The notes beneath the pieces were generated by a model that was not told where the DNA came from, did no database searches, and worked only from the letters and a program-made list of their open reading frames with translations. A program made the position numbers and the translations under genes. A stretch of DNA of 64,000 nt from Typha latifolia (lineage: Eukaryota > Streptophyta > Magnoliopsida > Poales > Typhaceae), in NCBI GenBank assembly GCA_019914945.1, contig CM034102.1:11459501-11523500 (forward strand), read 5' to 3'. Below, piece after piece: positions 1 to 12,884 of this stretch (position 1 is the first letter of the stretch; the number at the start of each line of letters is the position of its first letter).

Positions 1-519
1 AGAACCAATTTTCCATCACATAGGTCTCTGTGGTTTTCTACTTTGTAGAATTATGCAATTAGAGCCTACAGTGTTATTTTATTCTTATACAAATAGATCC
101 TAGATCCCAGTAGTTTCCAACTTTATAAGAAGGGTCCTTGTGGTTTTATTTCTCTTCAAGGGGTCCCATGTGTTTCCATACGATTTAAAACAAGGCCTGG
201 TTTACAATCTTCTCAAAATTACTCCCTATGACTCTAAGCTATAGGGAGTAATCTTGTGATGAAGTAGGATACATGAACTAACGAACAGATTTCTTTCGTA
301 AACCTAAAACCAGAACGACAAAATATATAAAGTTGAAAATCACACAATCTATTATATTAAATTAAAACAATGTAAAAAGGATGTAAAGCATAAATGGACA
401 GATTTAGTACTTCTTTTCCCCCAAATATTACTCAGCCAATGTTGCTCAATGGTTGTCAATTTCACAAGCAGCTATAGTATGACCCAAAGAATCAAAGTGG
501 TAGTGCAAAATTCGATGAA

Positions 520-3500
520 CTAATTAATGTACAGCAAGACATCTAAAAGAGAACAGCTTTTCAGGCTGACGGGTTGAAAACTTACTCCATCCTTTGGTTC
601 CGAAGGAGCAATCTGAATGGGCACTGGTGGAGTTTTTGAAAGGTCCCTCAATGTACCCTGCAGAACCATATGGGTAAGGAGAAACATACATAAAATTACG
701 TTCCAATTCAGTTAAGACAATAAAATGCAACTTCATTTTCCGAAACATTTAACAAGAATACCACCATAAACTAAACAACAAATTTATGATATCATTTGAG
801 TTTAGTTAGCTGACCAATTAGATGGCTGGAGACTTTCCAAAAATGCCAATGACTGAGAGAGCAAGTACTGGTGGGCCTACCTAAGCTTGAGCCTAGGCCC
901 ACCATAGAAGGTTTTGACCAAGCCAAGCAAAAGTAAATTGAAGTCCTACAGATAAACCCAAGAACAAAAGCCCAAATACCTCAATTTTTTTCATCCTCTA
1001 TGTCGCCTTCCTTTATGCAAAATAGCTCATCAACTGGAAAGATAGCTAATAGGTATGATAGTTGGGACATGCTTAAAGCAATCATAGCTATAACAACAAG
1101 ACAGCAGCAGCTACTCACGGAGTGCTGATCAGTGGAGGGAATTGACGGTGTGGCAGGAGAATGCCAGAGTGATCAGAAGTAATGGAGCTAGTGCTGGAGA
1201 GAAAGGATCAGCAATGCATGTTCTTGAAGCAGTCAGGCAGTGGACAGGTCTGGTGGTAAGGAAAAGGACAAGCAATGAAAGTTCAAGCCTAGCTTCCAAG
1301 TGCTGTTTCTCTTGAGATGCTGCTAACCTACTAAACACGTCAAAAAGAAGGGCAGGATGATGGTCTTCAGAGAAAAGAGCTAGATCAAATGCTTTATAGA
1401 ATAAGATAACTTGAAGAGATTTCGATATTCTTCCAATTATACAAGATTACAAAGTTTCCTCCAAGTTGAGAGGAGTGATGTCTAAAGAGGCAGATGGGTG
1501 GATCCGGAAGCTAGATCAGATGATGTGAGGAGACAATTTTGGTGTCTGGGTGTTGAAATCTCTAGTCGTGCATTTATTTGGATTGATGGTTAAGATATCA
1601 AAGTATGCATTGTTATTAAAGCCTTCATCTGTTCACGTTCTGACTTCTTAACCAGGAACCAGGATCAGGCTATGGCATTGAAGCACAATCCTGGCCCAAA
1701 ACTTATTCAGTCTTGATTTTCTAAATACAGGCCCTACCATATGTTTGAAAATTAATCTTCCCCAAGCCAGATCAAGATGTGACCCAACCAGAGAAGATTT
1801 GGCTTCCCATCCTCACTAAAAGGTGTATAAAGTCAATAACATAAATTGGCAACCAATTTTTACTACTATACATGATATATAACATGTGGTATATTTCTAT
1901 GGGCTTAAAATAGAGTAAGAAGAAGATTAAAAGAAAGGATAGAAGATGAAAGAGAGAAGATAACCGCTGGAAACTAATCTTTACTACACTAGTAGCTCTA
2001 ACTACACTAGTAGCCAAATTAATGTAGGCCCACCAAGTCACTCCGCTAGTCATCTTTGGTTTGTACTCGAGCCCAAAGTCATACTCATGGGTCCAAAAAG
2101 TCACACGAGGTGATCGAACCGATTTGAGAAAATTTAACCTGTCTTGAAATTTGTGCACATCATCTCTTTTATCCATTTGCCCATAACCCTAACCCTATAG
2201 ACATCTATGAGGGCACCGTCACAAGCTGCTGTAAGTTTTCAAGTTTTTACCCTCTATCTCTCACACACACTCTTCTCCAACTTCACCGAACTCATCCGAT
2301 GGCCGATCCGATGAGTCCTGGCGACTCTGCACGCATTTTTTAGCTTTTCTTTTCTTATTGCTATAGAACAACAATGAAGAGAACTCTTTCTTTACTATTG
2401 TTCTGTAGTAATAATTTACAAGTATAAATTTGACAAATTTAAATCAAAATTTTTTAGTAAGATTTTTCTTTAGATTTTAGATTTCATCTGTGACTAATTT
2501 TTATTTTCTTATTTTTTTTCATTATTTTTTCTACATTTTAGAACTTTTCTAAATTTTTCAAATTTTTTATGTATTTTTAAATAAAATTTAGAATTTTTGG
2601 TAATTAAAAGTAGTCCGATCCAATACGGACGGTCAATACGACTGCTACAGCCGTTACTAACAGCCAATCCCAATCCATATATCGAGTTTTGAAACCTTGT
2701 AGTGATACAGTGAATATGGCTCAATTATGCTTTCGAGAGATCTACCATCTCATAGGTTGCCTCTCTCCATCATATCTAACAGAGATAGTCATTTTCTCAG
2801 CCACTTCTGGAGAAACTTATAGAGACTATCTAATATTAAGCTTGATTTTAACAGCGGTTGTCTCGGACAAATAGGCAAACAGAGTTCATTAATTATTCTT
2901 TGGGTGATCTTCTTAGAAGCATGGTGAGTGATCATTTAAAGACTTGGGACCAGAAGTTATATCAAGCTGAGTTCGCATTCAATCACTTTGTCAAACGTAG
3001 CACTAACTTTAGTCTTTTTCACATTGTGTATGGTTTGATGTTGTCACCCTCGGACTGATAGGCAAAGAAAGTTCATTAATCATTCTTTGGGTGATCTTAG
3101 AAGCATGGTGAGTGATCATTTAAAGACTTGGGACCAAAAGTTATATCAAGCCAAGTTTGCCTTCTATTGCTTTGTCAATCGTAGCACTAACTTTAGTCTT
3201 TTTCACATTGTGTATGGTTTGATGTTGCGTAATCCACGTGACTTAGCACCCCTACTTGATATTTGGCATACTCATAGCAAGGTCAAGGATTTTGTCGTGC
3301 AACTTCACAATGTTCATAAGATGATAGAATCTCCTAGTAGCGATGACCAGATACAAGCAAGCTGCTGATAACAAGTGTCGACATGTGGAATTTGATGTTG
3401 CAATTTGGTGTGGGTTGTGTTAAATAATGCTTGATTATTTGTTGGGGAGTACAATAGACTCGTTGCACATATAATTGGTCCACTGGAGGCCCTTGAGAAA

Positions 3501-6500
3501 ATTAATCCTAATGCCTATAGACTGAAGCTTCCCAGTCATATTCGCATGTCAGATGTCTTCAATGTCAAACATCTTATACCCTTTCATGGGTGAATTTTCT
3601 ACAACCTAGGGAAGATGATGCAGCAGCATAAGGAGGGGTGTATGATGATTTAGGATTGTCATCCAAGCTGAATCAAAGGGTCTCTGGATAACATCACCAA
3701 ATTGGGCAAAATTATAGATTATTTTCAGTGGAAACGCTGTTCTGAGCAAAACTTGAGACCACACTTTAAGCGCAATCATATTTTGGTCAATTCCATCATT
3801 TAGGCCTCCAAAATCACATTTTTACTAGTTTAGAAGATATTTGTTTGTTTAATATCTTTTTCTAGAAACCCTGAATTTGACTGATTCTTTCAAATTTTGG
3901 ACATTTAGAATTAGCTCTATCTGTATTTATCTCGTTTTTACTATTTTTAGCAAAATTATGATTTTGCTTTTTAGGTCATTTATTTCCTATATGTTGTTGA
4001 AGATTCAAATAAAAAGGGGATATTTGGTCGATGGAATAAAATTAGTAGAGTTTTCCAATGTTCTTGGTGTTTTCTAGAATCAACAAGGCTTTGATGCCCT
4101 AGTTCATGGTATTTTCTTAGGAAAATCAACAAGACCAAGGAAGGTGCTATCGCTCAAACTCATCGGCATTCATTTTCTTACATGAGGTGCATCAAGATTG
4201 CTAAGGTTTTATGGTTACTCAGCCTTTTGGAACCCCGCGAATCAGTGGAGACCCAGTGTGCCACTTTTAGGCATGCCAGAGATGCCCACAGCCTGCTATG
4301 ATGAGCTTATAGCCTTTCACCCTTGAGGAAAGTCGACTGACTCTTTTGGTCTACACTGCTCAGCAAAGTGCTTGACTCGGATGGTTTTCAAGTGGAGTTC
4401 TACTAGAAGTGCTGGGATACCCTAGGACCATTTGGCTAGGTGTTCTGTCATTTTCAAGTGAGTGGCACCCTTCTGGTCCGTTGGAGCTAAACCTACATTA
4501 TTTTAATTCGCAAGGTGGCTCATCCATCGCGAGTAGGTAACTACCATGATGAAGGCACTATTGCTAGCCCTAGTTAGCACTGAGCAAACAACCTTCATGG
4601 TTGGGCAGCATATCTCTCATAATACTTTAGTTGCTCAAGAAATGGCTCATTCTTTAGAGCATTCTAAAATAGGTCATCTTGACATGATTAAATTAGACAT
4701 GGCAAAGACCTACGATCGGCTTAGCTAGAAGGCTATTGAGTTTATTTGACTTGCATAATTTTCCCCTGATTTGGATGTGTTGGTTTTGTGCTTGTGTTAA
4801 AACTTTGAGCCATGCTTCTCTCATTAATGGCTCTCCTACTTGGGTACTGCTTGTGGATTGGCCTTCCGTGACCTTAGAATCAATTAGGCTGCTCTTATGA
4901 GAACTCGAGCATTTAGCCTTATTTCTCATGCTAGCCCATTTGGTATTAAGATCATGCGTTGCGAATATGGGCAATTGCACTCGTGGAAGGATCATATGCA
5001 TCCTAAGAAAGCCTTGCCTATCCTTCAAACATATTTGCCCTGCCTTTCAGTGTTGAAATGGTGCTTTGCCAAATCCATAGGGAATGGCAAAGATACTTCC
5101 ATTATGTTTGATCCCTGGACTTCTAACCTTCCTCTACCTAAGTGCCCACATTTGTTAACATAGAGATCTCTTTTTGGGCAAAATCTATGGTTGTCTGATA
5201 AATCATAGAGAGTGGAACCTTGGCCTCGTAAATTTTTGGTCCAGTCATATTCTTGCTCAACAAATACAATCTATTTCATTGCCTCATTTCCCTTTACGGA
5301 TGACTAGATCTGCAAATATGTTTGGTCTAATCTCCCCTAAGTTTGCCTATGATTTTATGGTCGGCCAAACTCCGCATGAGCCTGAAATCTGGGATGGCTT
5401 TGAGTGGGCTTGGAATTTAGGATGTCTAGTGGATGTCTAGTGGTCATCTGTACCCTTCCGGTCACTCCCCACATTAATTTTTTTTTTTTTGTATAAGGTG
5501 GCGTGGGGTTGGTTGCCTTCCAAGGCCTGGTTTTGTGCTTTAAATCTCACTATCTCTCCTCTTTGCCCATGGTGTAATGCAGATAAGGATCTTGATCATA
5601 TCTTTCTAATATGTTCTTTTTGCCTAAGGCATTTTGGGATGTTTGCATGACCTCTTTCGAGGCGGCATTCACTTTCTCTAAAGACCGGCTCCGCTCCTCA
5701 TGGATTAGTGGAAGGCAAGGCAAGTCCAAGGACCAACATCTTTTTCTCTCTTTTTCAAAGGTCACAATGCTAGATATTTGGCTAATGAAAATGCCTTCTA
5801 CTTCCTCTCTCTTCTCCACAAGGTTGTCCACAAAAACTAACTATTTCTTTGATTCCTACTCAGTGAGCATGGACCAATTGAGGATATTGGAATTTGTGGT
5901 TTCTCCCAAGGTTCAAAAAATTGGGGACGAGATCAATCTCCCGAAAAAAAGGATATGTATCGGGCATATCGATCAGATTAGCCGTATCGACTACTAAGAT
6001 CAAATCATATCAAACTATTTTTTAATTACATAAAATTCTAAATTTTATTTAAAAATGCTACAAAATTTCTAAAATTTAAATAAATGACAAAAATAAAAAA
6101 TAATAATTACTCACATATGAAGCCTAGAAAACTAAAGAAATACTTACTTAAAATTGTTGCAACAAAAGAGAGTGCGAAAGAAATGAAAAGAAAAAACAAG
6201 AAAAAAATTCCACCACAATAAAGGAGAAGAAAAAAACCGTAATAAAGAAATAAGAGAAGAGAGAAATAAATAAATAAAATTAAAAAAATCACATACACAA
6301 GGTCACTGGAGTTAGATCTGCATCGCTGGAGTTTACCATAGCTGAATTTCTACATCGGAGAAACAATACCTATGGTAGGGAAAGAGAAATAAAGAGAGAA
6401 ACAACGTGAGAGGAGAAATCTTGATCAGGATCGGCCGATCTTTCGAACCATGGTCTCTCCCTCCAATTGGATATTTAAACTTACCTTTAATAGATCTTTT

Positions 6501-9500
6501 TAACCTACCTCAGATCGTGGCATTGGAGTATATATTGTCGATAACTTTAAGGAGCTTGGTGTAGGTGCTATTGTGAATCTGCTTAAGTGTGGGGGCCCTC
6601 TACATGTGGAGGTTTGGGCATTAATGGAGGACCTCACTTGTGCAAACCGCCTTCACCTTTGGCCCCTGCATGTGAGGTTGACTAACTCCCCTTGCTGCAG
6701 CTGGTTCGCAATAGCAAGCATGCTCCATTAACCATACGACACCTTATTAAAGAAATTTGTCATGTGCTTCGCACCTATCCACCTCAATCCTTTCGCCACA
6801 TTAACCGTGAAGGAAATCGGGAGGCTAATTGGCTCGTTGTTGTTGGTCAGGATAGCGCTATTGTTTTGTTTTGGACTTCAAATGTGCCGAGTCCTTTATT
6901 GTGCATTCTAATAGAGCGCCTCCTCCCTTTGCTTATTGCATAGAAGAGTCCACAATGATGTAAATTCTGAGGCTTAGGCGTGGTTAATATAAATTACTAT
7001 TTTTACTCTAATAGAAGAGTTCACAATAATCATACACAAAATACAAACCTTATAATTGAAATCCTTATATTGTGTTAGCACCCGTTAGTAATAGATATTT
7101 GCTTCATATAAGCCCTAGGCTCAATTCTCACATCCCTAATATTATTTCTGATTTTTCTTGCATTATAAGCTGTAGTCCAATGCTTTAAAAATATAACAGC
7201 AAAAAGGAGAAGTTGTTATATATCCTATTGTTTGGTGTCATGAAAGTCAAAGCTATAAGCTGAGGTCCTCCAAATCATTTATAAGTGTAATAGAAAAAAT
7301 TGGTTTTCTAGAACCGAGCCAAGCTCGAGCCAACTCTACATTAGCTCCTTGCATGAGCTCAAAATTGGTTACCAATCATTTTGATTTTTTAGCAATTAGT
7401 ACTCTAACCATAATAAAGGAATCCATTTTAGGGACAATTTTGGGCTCACCAATACCCATTTGATGAAAATCTAGTATCAATGCTATTTTTAGAACTTTTA
7501 CTCTTAGGTTCAAGCTTGCTTGAGCTCAGCTCCATTACCCATTTACACTGCTATATATGAATGTCATCACTCTATCCTTTGGCTATTGAAATCTAGAGGA
7601 CTCTAGTCCAAAAAATAAATCTATATGGCTAGATCTATCAGAAATACATACTTGGAGAAGAGGACAAATCACATCATTAAATATCTTTTGGCCCTTCATC
7701 CTAAACATATAACTCTGACCTTATAGAATTTACTAAAGCATCCAATATACATAATTCAATCTTACTTTGCGTGCTTCCAAGTTCCAAGGATCCAAGAACT
7801 CCCCATCAACAAATCTAAGCTAGACTCAGGGTTTTTTTTTCCCAACCAACATAGAGATCAAAGATACCGTCATAGAATCATGAAAATCTAAAAAAAAGAC
7901 TAAATAAAAGCAATGTAAAGTCACCATGAAATAAATAAGGTACAAATATAATATGGCTAACCTTATTTGCCCACATTAATCCACAAGCATTGCACAAAGT
8001 CCTCGGTCCATCAGGTCCACGACGCATCATTGGTGTAGACTTTGCACTAATGCCACAATGATGGCACCTAAATCATATTCATAGAGAAATGACACATCAA
8101 ACATTGGAAAGAGACACCCTATTATGCATTTAAGGTTGACGCTATAGTAAAACATTCACCAATGAAAAAAACTAAAATATTAAATGAAAGTGTTAGCAAT
8201 TTCAAACATCTACGGTCACATAAAAAGGAAGAAATTATATGCACTCAAAATAATAGTGGATATGATATTCCAACATTCTAATGCCTTATTAGTTGGTTGA
8301 CCTAACTTACTCAGATGCAGATGAGGGCCGACCTTCCACTGAACCCCATTTTTGTGTACCATCCCAACTTAATACATCTGATGTTGCATCTTCGGGTTTT
8401 GATTTTGACGATGTGAATTGACCTCTATTACGTTGCATCCTGAGGAGAAACAATATTAATATCTTGTATGTCAAGAACCACCAAATGTTTATGAAATGGT
8501 TGATAATTTGAGGAACAAGAAAGAATAAACAAAATGAACAGAAATTCTATCAGCATGGAATCAAATAGCCTATTATGCAAACAGAAGACAAGTAACAACA
8601 AGGCAACCTATCAAAAAGTTATAAGCAGATGAATAGTACAAGTTATTGAATAGAAAATAGAACATACGAAGCACCATTTCCTAATGAACAATATCAAATC
8701 AAACATTAGCCATCAGCATTCAGACTAGCGGTAACTTCACATATTCCAAAAAATAAATAATAAAGCATAAAAGTACATTTTTAAAACCATATCACGAGAG
8801 GTTACCTATCAAAGAATGGGTTATTGATTGAAACTCCAGAGTAAAAGCATAAAACTACAATGCTAAATTTGAATTGTTGGAGAAGAGAGTATTATTCAAG
8901 ACAATGACTTTCTATTGATAGAAGCCATGAGAAAATATTTTCTCTAAATATTTCTTTCATTCACAATCTAAACTATGCTTCACATACAGGCTCCCACGCC
9001 CAACATGAAACAGCTTGAACATTTCAAAGCATCCACTTCTCACCTGAGTGCAACCTCCTTCCGAACAGTGTATCTTATCTTCTTGTCAAAGTTCCTCTCT
9101 TTTCTCTTCTCCCGAAACCTCATCAAAGAAGCCACTCTATGGGGAAAATTCACTCTCTGTAGAACATCAAAAGTAGTATCATTTCAAGCCCAACAGCTCC
9201 CATTTCTATCATTACCAACAAACAAAAACAAAGGTAGACAGTACTCTATTGTACGAGCTGGAAGAAGACGGAAGTGAACCCATAGCAGGAGTAATCTCCC
9301 GCCCTCCCAGCAACAGGAGCACTGCTTGAACCTACAACAACATAATCCAAATGACTCCATGACCATTCTAAAGCCAGTATTAAAAAAAATATAAAAATAA
9401 AAAGTTCTCACCTTTTCGGGGGAAACGGAATCGAACACGTAGACCTCCCCCTGGAACGAGAGAGTGAGCTGATTGCCCCCGATCGGAGCTGCGACGATCC

Positions 9501-9693
9501 CGTGCGGATCCGACGGCCCATCTCCGTCCATCCCATCGCCTTCCACGGCCACGTCGTGGTCCTCCTCCATCCGATCCCCGCCGCCACCATTGTTCGCCTC
9601 GTACCTCTGCATCGCCTCCGCCGCAGCGACCATTTGCGCTTCTCCGCCGCCTCCGGCGGCCTGGTGAGCGAGATGGCTAGGATTTTCGCTCAT
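520..9693 (-). CDS. TIFY-CCT-GATA zinc-finger transcription factor (GATA24/ZML-like)
   Basis: Six coding exons on the minus strand: 9412-9693, 9245-9331, 9044-9156, 8311-8439, 7962-8067 and 520-657. They join in phase to about 284 residues. Exon 1 has an acidic, glycine-rich N-terminus. The TIFY domain ([18 protein letters not shown], then [12 protein letters not shown]) crosses the exon 1/2 junction at residues 76-106. The CCT domain ([20 protein letters not shown]) is in exon 3. The GATA finger is C-x2-C-x20-C-x2-C (CHHC ... CNACG) in exon 5, followed by [12 protein letters not shown] across the last junction. This domain order is known from the plant class-III GATA/ZIM-like nuclear factors. 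The exon 2 donor (AGA|gtactg) is weak. The C-terminus after residue 262 does not look conserved: a possible donor (gagtaagtt) lies there, so the last 20 residues could be read-through of a further intron. Family call very sure; the extreme 3' end is uncertain. Confidence 0.93.
1984..2190 (-). mobile_element. degenerate gag-leader fragment of a Ty3/gypsy-like element
   Basis: On the minus strand this stretch resembles the minus-strand sequence around 62390-62490. Both share a gttag..tta, gatgaagtgcacaa / gatgatgtgcacaa and gagacagg / aagacagg core. The 62-kb copy leads into a recognisable gag, so this is inferred to be a remnant of the same element family. It has no intact reading frame. Confidence 0.4.
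2215..2715 (+). repeat. repeat family R1, copy 1
   Basis: About 500 bp whose second half matches the reverse complement of 6000-6120 in the same intron. The shared AT-rich core includes tttttaaataaaattt and tagaatttt.tgtaatta. It ends in a tcgagttttgaaaccttg motif. It codes for nothing; it is probably a non-autonomous transposon. Confidence 0.5.
2858..3600 (+). mobile_element. Ty3/gypsy integrase C-terminal fragment, partly duplicated
   Basis: Two adjacent reading frames (2858-3058 and 3087-3368) both carry an integrase C-terminal signature: [17 protein letters not shown], then [13 protein letters not shown]. Sequence at 3500-3600 adds the tail [23 protein letters not shown] in another frame. 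These match the end of the integrase of Ty3/gypsy polyproteins. Stops and frame changes show that it is dead. It lies inside the GATA intron, antisense to that gene. Confidence 0.75.
4200..6943 (+). mobile_element. degenerate plant L1-type LINE (RT, zf-RVT and RNase H parts)
   Basis: Reading in several frames shows the ordered parts of a plant L1 ORF2. Reverse transcriptase blocks are [18 protein letters not shown] near 4500, [14 protein letters not shown] and [11 protein letters not shown] at 4600-4720. The region before the zinc finger has [15 protein letters not shown] at 5080-5130. The zinc-finger-like region near 5510-5640 has [17 protein letters not shown]-terminal RNase H tail at 6540-6900 has [16 protein letters not shown]. 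Many stops interrupt it, and repeat R1 copy 2 splits it at about 5935-6485. It lies antisense within the GATA intron. Confidence 0.8.
5935..6485 (-). repeat. repeat family R1, copy 2, nested in the LINE
   Basis: The reverse complement of this stretch matches copy 1 at 2215-2715. Its outer end carries ccatggttcgaaagatcggc and its inner end carries a cgatacgg-type motif, also seen in copy 1. It interrupts the LINE between its zinc-finger region and its RNase H tail. It codes for nothing recognisable. Confidence 0.5.
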
Positions 9694-10070
9694 CTCCGAA
9701 TCAAGAGATCAGCCGAAATTCCTCGACGAGAAATCGAGATAGGAGATCAAACTGTCGGGGCCAGGGGAGGATACGTAGGAGACATTCGGTCGAAGAATCC
9801 TAGGATTTCGATCGAGAAGAAATGAAGTGAGAAGGAGAGGAAACCCTAGAGAAATTGGGGGAACGAAGACGAGGACAGGGGAGAGCAGGCAGGAGCTGAA
9901 GAGAGCAAAGTGGGTCTGGTCTGTTGGCGAACAAATACGAACCGTCGGATGGGATTTGCGGGAATCACGAGGCATGGAGCGTAAAGCATGAGCGTCCACC
10001 GCGACGATCACGGGATCGCCGTACTGTACGTCTGCGGTTACCGCGGGCTCTGGGCTGTCAAAATGGGCCA
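9694..10070 (-). promoter_or_regulatory. 5' leader and promoter of the GATA factor gene
   Basis: This GC-richer stretch lies directly upstream of the GATA start codon and contains the leader sequence motif CTAGGGTTTCCTC typical of plant 5' UTRs. The transcription start was not located. A short upstream ORF lies at 9747-9785. Confidence 0.55.
9747..9785 (-). other. upstream ORF in the GATA leader
   Basis: An ATG followed by 11 more codons and TGA (MSPTYPPLAPTV) sits 54 bases before the main ATG. If it lies in the transcript it could damp translation of the GATA protein. No conservation evidence is available. Confidence 0.35.
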
Positions 10071-10228
10071 AACGGTAGGTTTGGTACCTTCACGACGGGT
10101 GGAAAAAGAAAACTACCATTTCCATCTTCATGCAAATAAAAACTATGTATGTAAAATAATAATAATAATAAATATCACATATTATTATTATATGATTTAC
10201 TTTTAATATATATATTTTAATCCTACTA

Positions 10229-10229
<1 letters not shown>

Positions 10230-10285
<56 letters not shown>
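10230..10285. repeat. (ATT)n microsatellite
   Basis: About 18 uninterrupted ATT units, just upstream of the GATA promoter region. Confidence 0.95.
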
Positions 10286-10289
10286 GTGC

Positions 10290-12880
10290 GTCAAATTTAA
10301 ATGACTAAGAAAAATTATTAGATCTTTGATTAAAATTTTAATACTGACAAGCGTCGTACCATCGTACCTCATGAATTATTACGTATGCTAGGAAAGGCCC
10401 GTGAGACTAACAAAGTCTTCATTCAATAATGAGGTTATCTCGTATTAGAGTTATTTTGAACTATTTTAAATTTTGATAGCCTCTAAATATATAGAAGGTG
10501 GCTATACAAGAATATTAAAATTTCTATCTTCTACCTCATCTTTCTCAACCATCTCCTTCGATCCAAGACTGGTGTTATCAAGTCGACTTCATCCACTTCC
10601 TTCTCGACTATCACCCTCTTAGTTCAGTAAAGCCAACCATCTTCTTCCACCATCAATCTCTAGCCGCCAGCTAGCTCCTCCATTTTTATTCGTCGATTCT
10701 CCTTCTTATTTAGGGCCGACCATCTTCTCTCCCTTCTTCCTTTTTAAATCACAAATCTACATCATGCTATCATCATCTCTATCATCCATTTTATTCTTAT
10801 CCTAGACATCTCACAATCTCTGTTAATTCCATCACTAAATCATCCCCACCATCACATCAAATAAGCCACCTTAGTTTGTTTGTAGCCGTTCAAATGCCAA
10901 AACCTGAGAGCATTTATTCTTTAATGAGGTTATGGCATTCGAACGCTGATTTATGACCGTTCGAGCACAGAATCCGATTGTTTTTTTGATAGGATTTTGA
11001 CGTTCGAATGTCATCTAGTATCGTTCAAACGCCATAGCCCGAGAAATCTTGATGATAACCTGAATCGTCCTAGCAAACCCAATATCTCTTATAAAATAAC
11101 GTGATCGAGTCTCAATCACATCATGCAAATCCTAAATTATTTCATCAATAAAATATAGGTTAATACATTCACTCAAAATTTATAATCCTTCTAAAAAATT
11201 TTACTTATCAATTATCATTCAGATTAATCAAATTCTCCTAAGACTACTTCAATTTGTTTTTATTTTGAATTAGGTGTCACAAGTCTTACCTGTGGATAAC
11301 TATCTATGTCCCTATAGATGTTGCACCTACAAACATCCAAGCAGAAATATAATTATGAATCATATATAGCCATGCCCGTTCATCTATATAGATTTGAAGA
11401 ATATTTTTATCCTAGCTTTCGAGTGCAGTAATTAAATCCATCCGAAGAGTGATGGTCTAATGATCGATTTTCCTTCTTTTAGGCATGTCCATAGCTAATG
11501 ATTTCACTAAAATAAAAGAAACCCACTATACCAATTAAATATAGTTCTAAGATGATGACTTAATAACTCCTATAGGCCCTCTATACATAGAATAATGCAA
11601 GTAATCATAAAGGCTAGTGGTTTTTAATTTATGTGAAAAATTTGTTCTCTACGAAAAAATAAATAAATTATGAATCTAATTACATTTGGATCAACATATT
11701 CCACTATAAATATAGTTACTTACATAATTTTACACCACTAGATGCCAACAACTAAGGTTGAGATATTATTGCTCACCAAATCTCGCGATGCACTATTTTT
11801 ATGCAAATAGACTAACTCTAGTTGACGTCCTCCAACTTGTACCGCCCACATCTCACTAAGATTTAGTGATGATGATCTCCTCAGTCTATATGTAATAGGT
11901 ACTAGCTAGGGTTTCTTCACGTTATGAAGATCTAAAATAATACTCGTCAAACTCTTAAATAATTGGAAAAACCTAATTTCAATCCGGACCAAACATTCAA
12001 ATTTGGAATTTCTATTTGAAACTAAATTATACTTATATAAAAGATTAATTTTTCGATGTTTTAATAGTACTCTTCAAACACTTATATACCACCTTCTAGA
12101 AAATCTATTCAAAGTGCATTTAAACGATCTTCAAGCACTACTCTACGGTGAAAAGAACAAACAATAAAAATAACACTTAAATTCTACTTTATTATCAATT
12201 AATCTAGTCATATAAGTAAAAAATCTTATAGATCCTTTACTTTGTTAATAGATAAAAAATAATTTTAATAACTAATTGATTAGAAATGGAACCATTGCTA
12301 TGGAAGTATATGTCCTTAATGCAGTGCAACTGTGCAGCATCTTGTGATACCATTCCAACTTCCCAAGTCCACACTCCAAAATATTCTCAGCTTTGTAGAG
12401 TCAATTCGCCTTCCAAGTCATTGTCTAAAAGAAGTGGAGTTCACTGGCATTTCATCTTTTTGAATACCAAACATTAAGTAGACAGCAAATGGAAGGATAT
12501 TAAGATGCTGCAGACCTCAGCATGCATATGTCAGCATTAATGCATCATCTTTGTTGTCGTAAGCAATGCCGACCTCTCTCTCTTTCTCTTGTATTCTTTC
12601 TTGGGCATCAGCAGTTTTGACTGAAGACTCCAATGGAGGTCTCAAAGGTACTTTATCGTCGAATTTAATTCAGCCAAATGTGCAGAATAATTCACTTTTT
12701 ATCAGTTTATTGGTAAAGGATGCCTTTATGATCGATCATCTCGCCGTAATTAATTTGTCGCCAGAAATAACTTTTCACGTACAATAAATGGCATCATGAC
12801 TTTGTCTTGCTGTAAGTCAGGAAGAGAGACAAAAAGGGAGAGTTTTTGAACAAACTAAAACTCCTTTTTATTGAAATAAT
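10290..12880. other. gene-free spacer
   Basis: AT-rich sequence with no recognisable protein. At 10870-11040 the phrase gttcgaa/cgttcaaac recurs with variations (CGTTCGAACGCC-like), which suggests an old transposon, but no family could be assigned. Confidence 0.5.
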
Positions 12881-12884
12881 TATC

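Larger units (their letters stand above)
658..7961 (-). other. 7.3-kb last intron of the GATA gene, filled with transposon remnants
   Basis: Donor AAG|gttagc at 7961 and acceptor ttctgcag at 658 join WANK to GTLRDLSK exactly as in the family, so the intron limits are well fixed. The segments 660-1980, 3600-4200 and 6950-7960 hold nothing I recognise. The rest holds the mobile-element pieces listed separately, all of which lie inside the transcribed unit. Confidence 0.85.

Noticed and set aside
2195..2205. Telomere-like accctaaccct
   Set aside because: Only one and a half units; found in gene leaders and transposons by chance.
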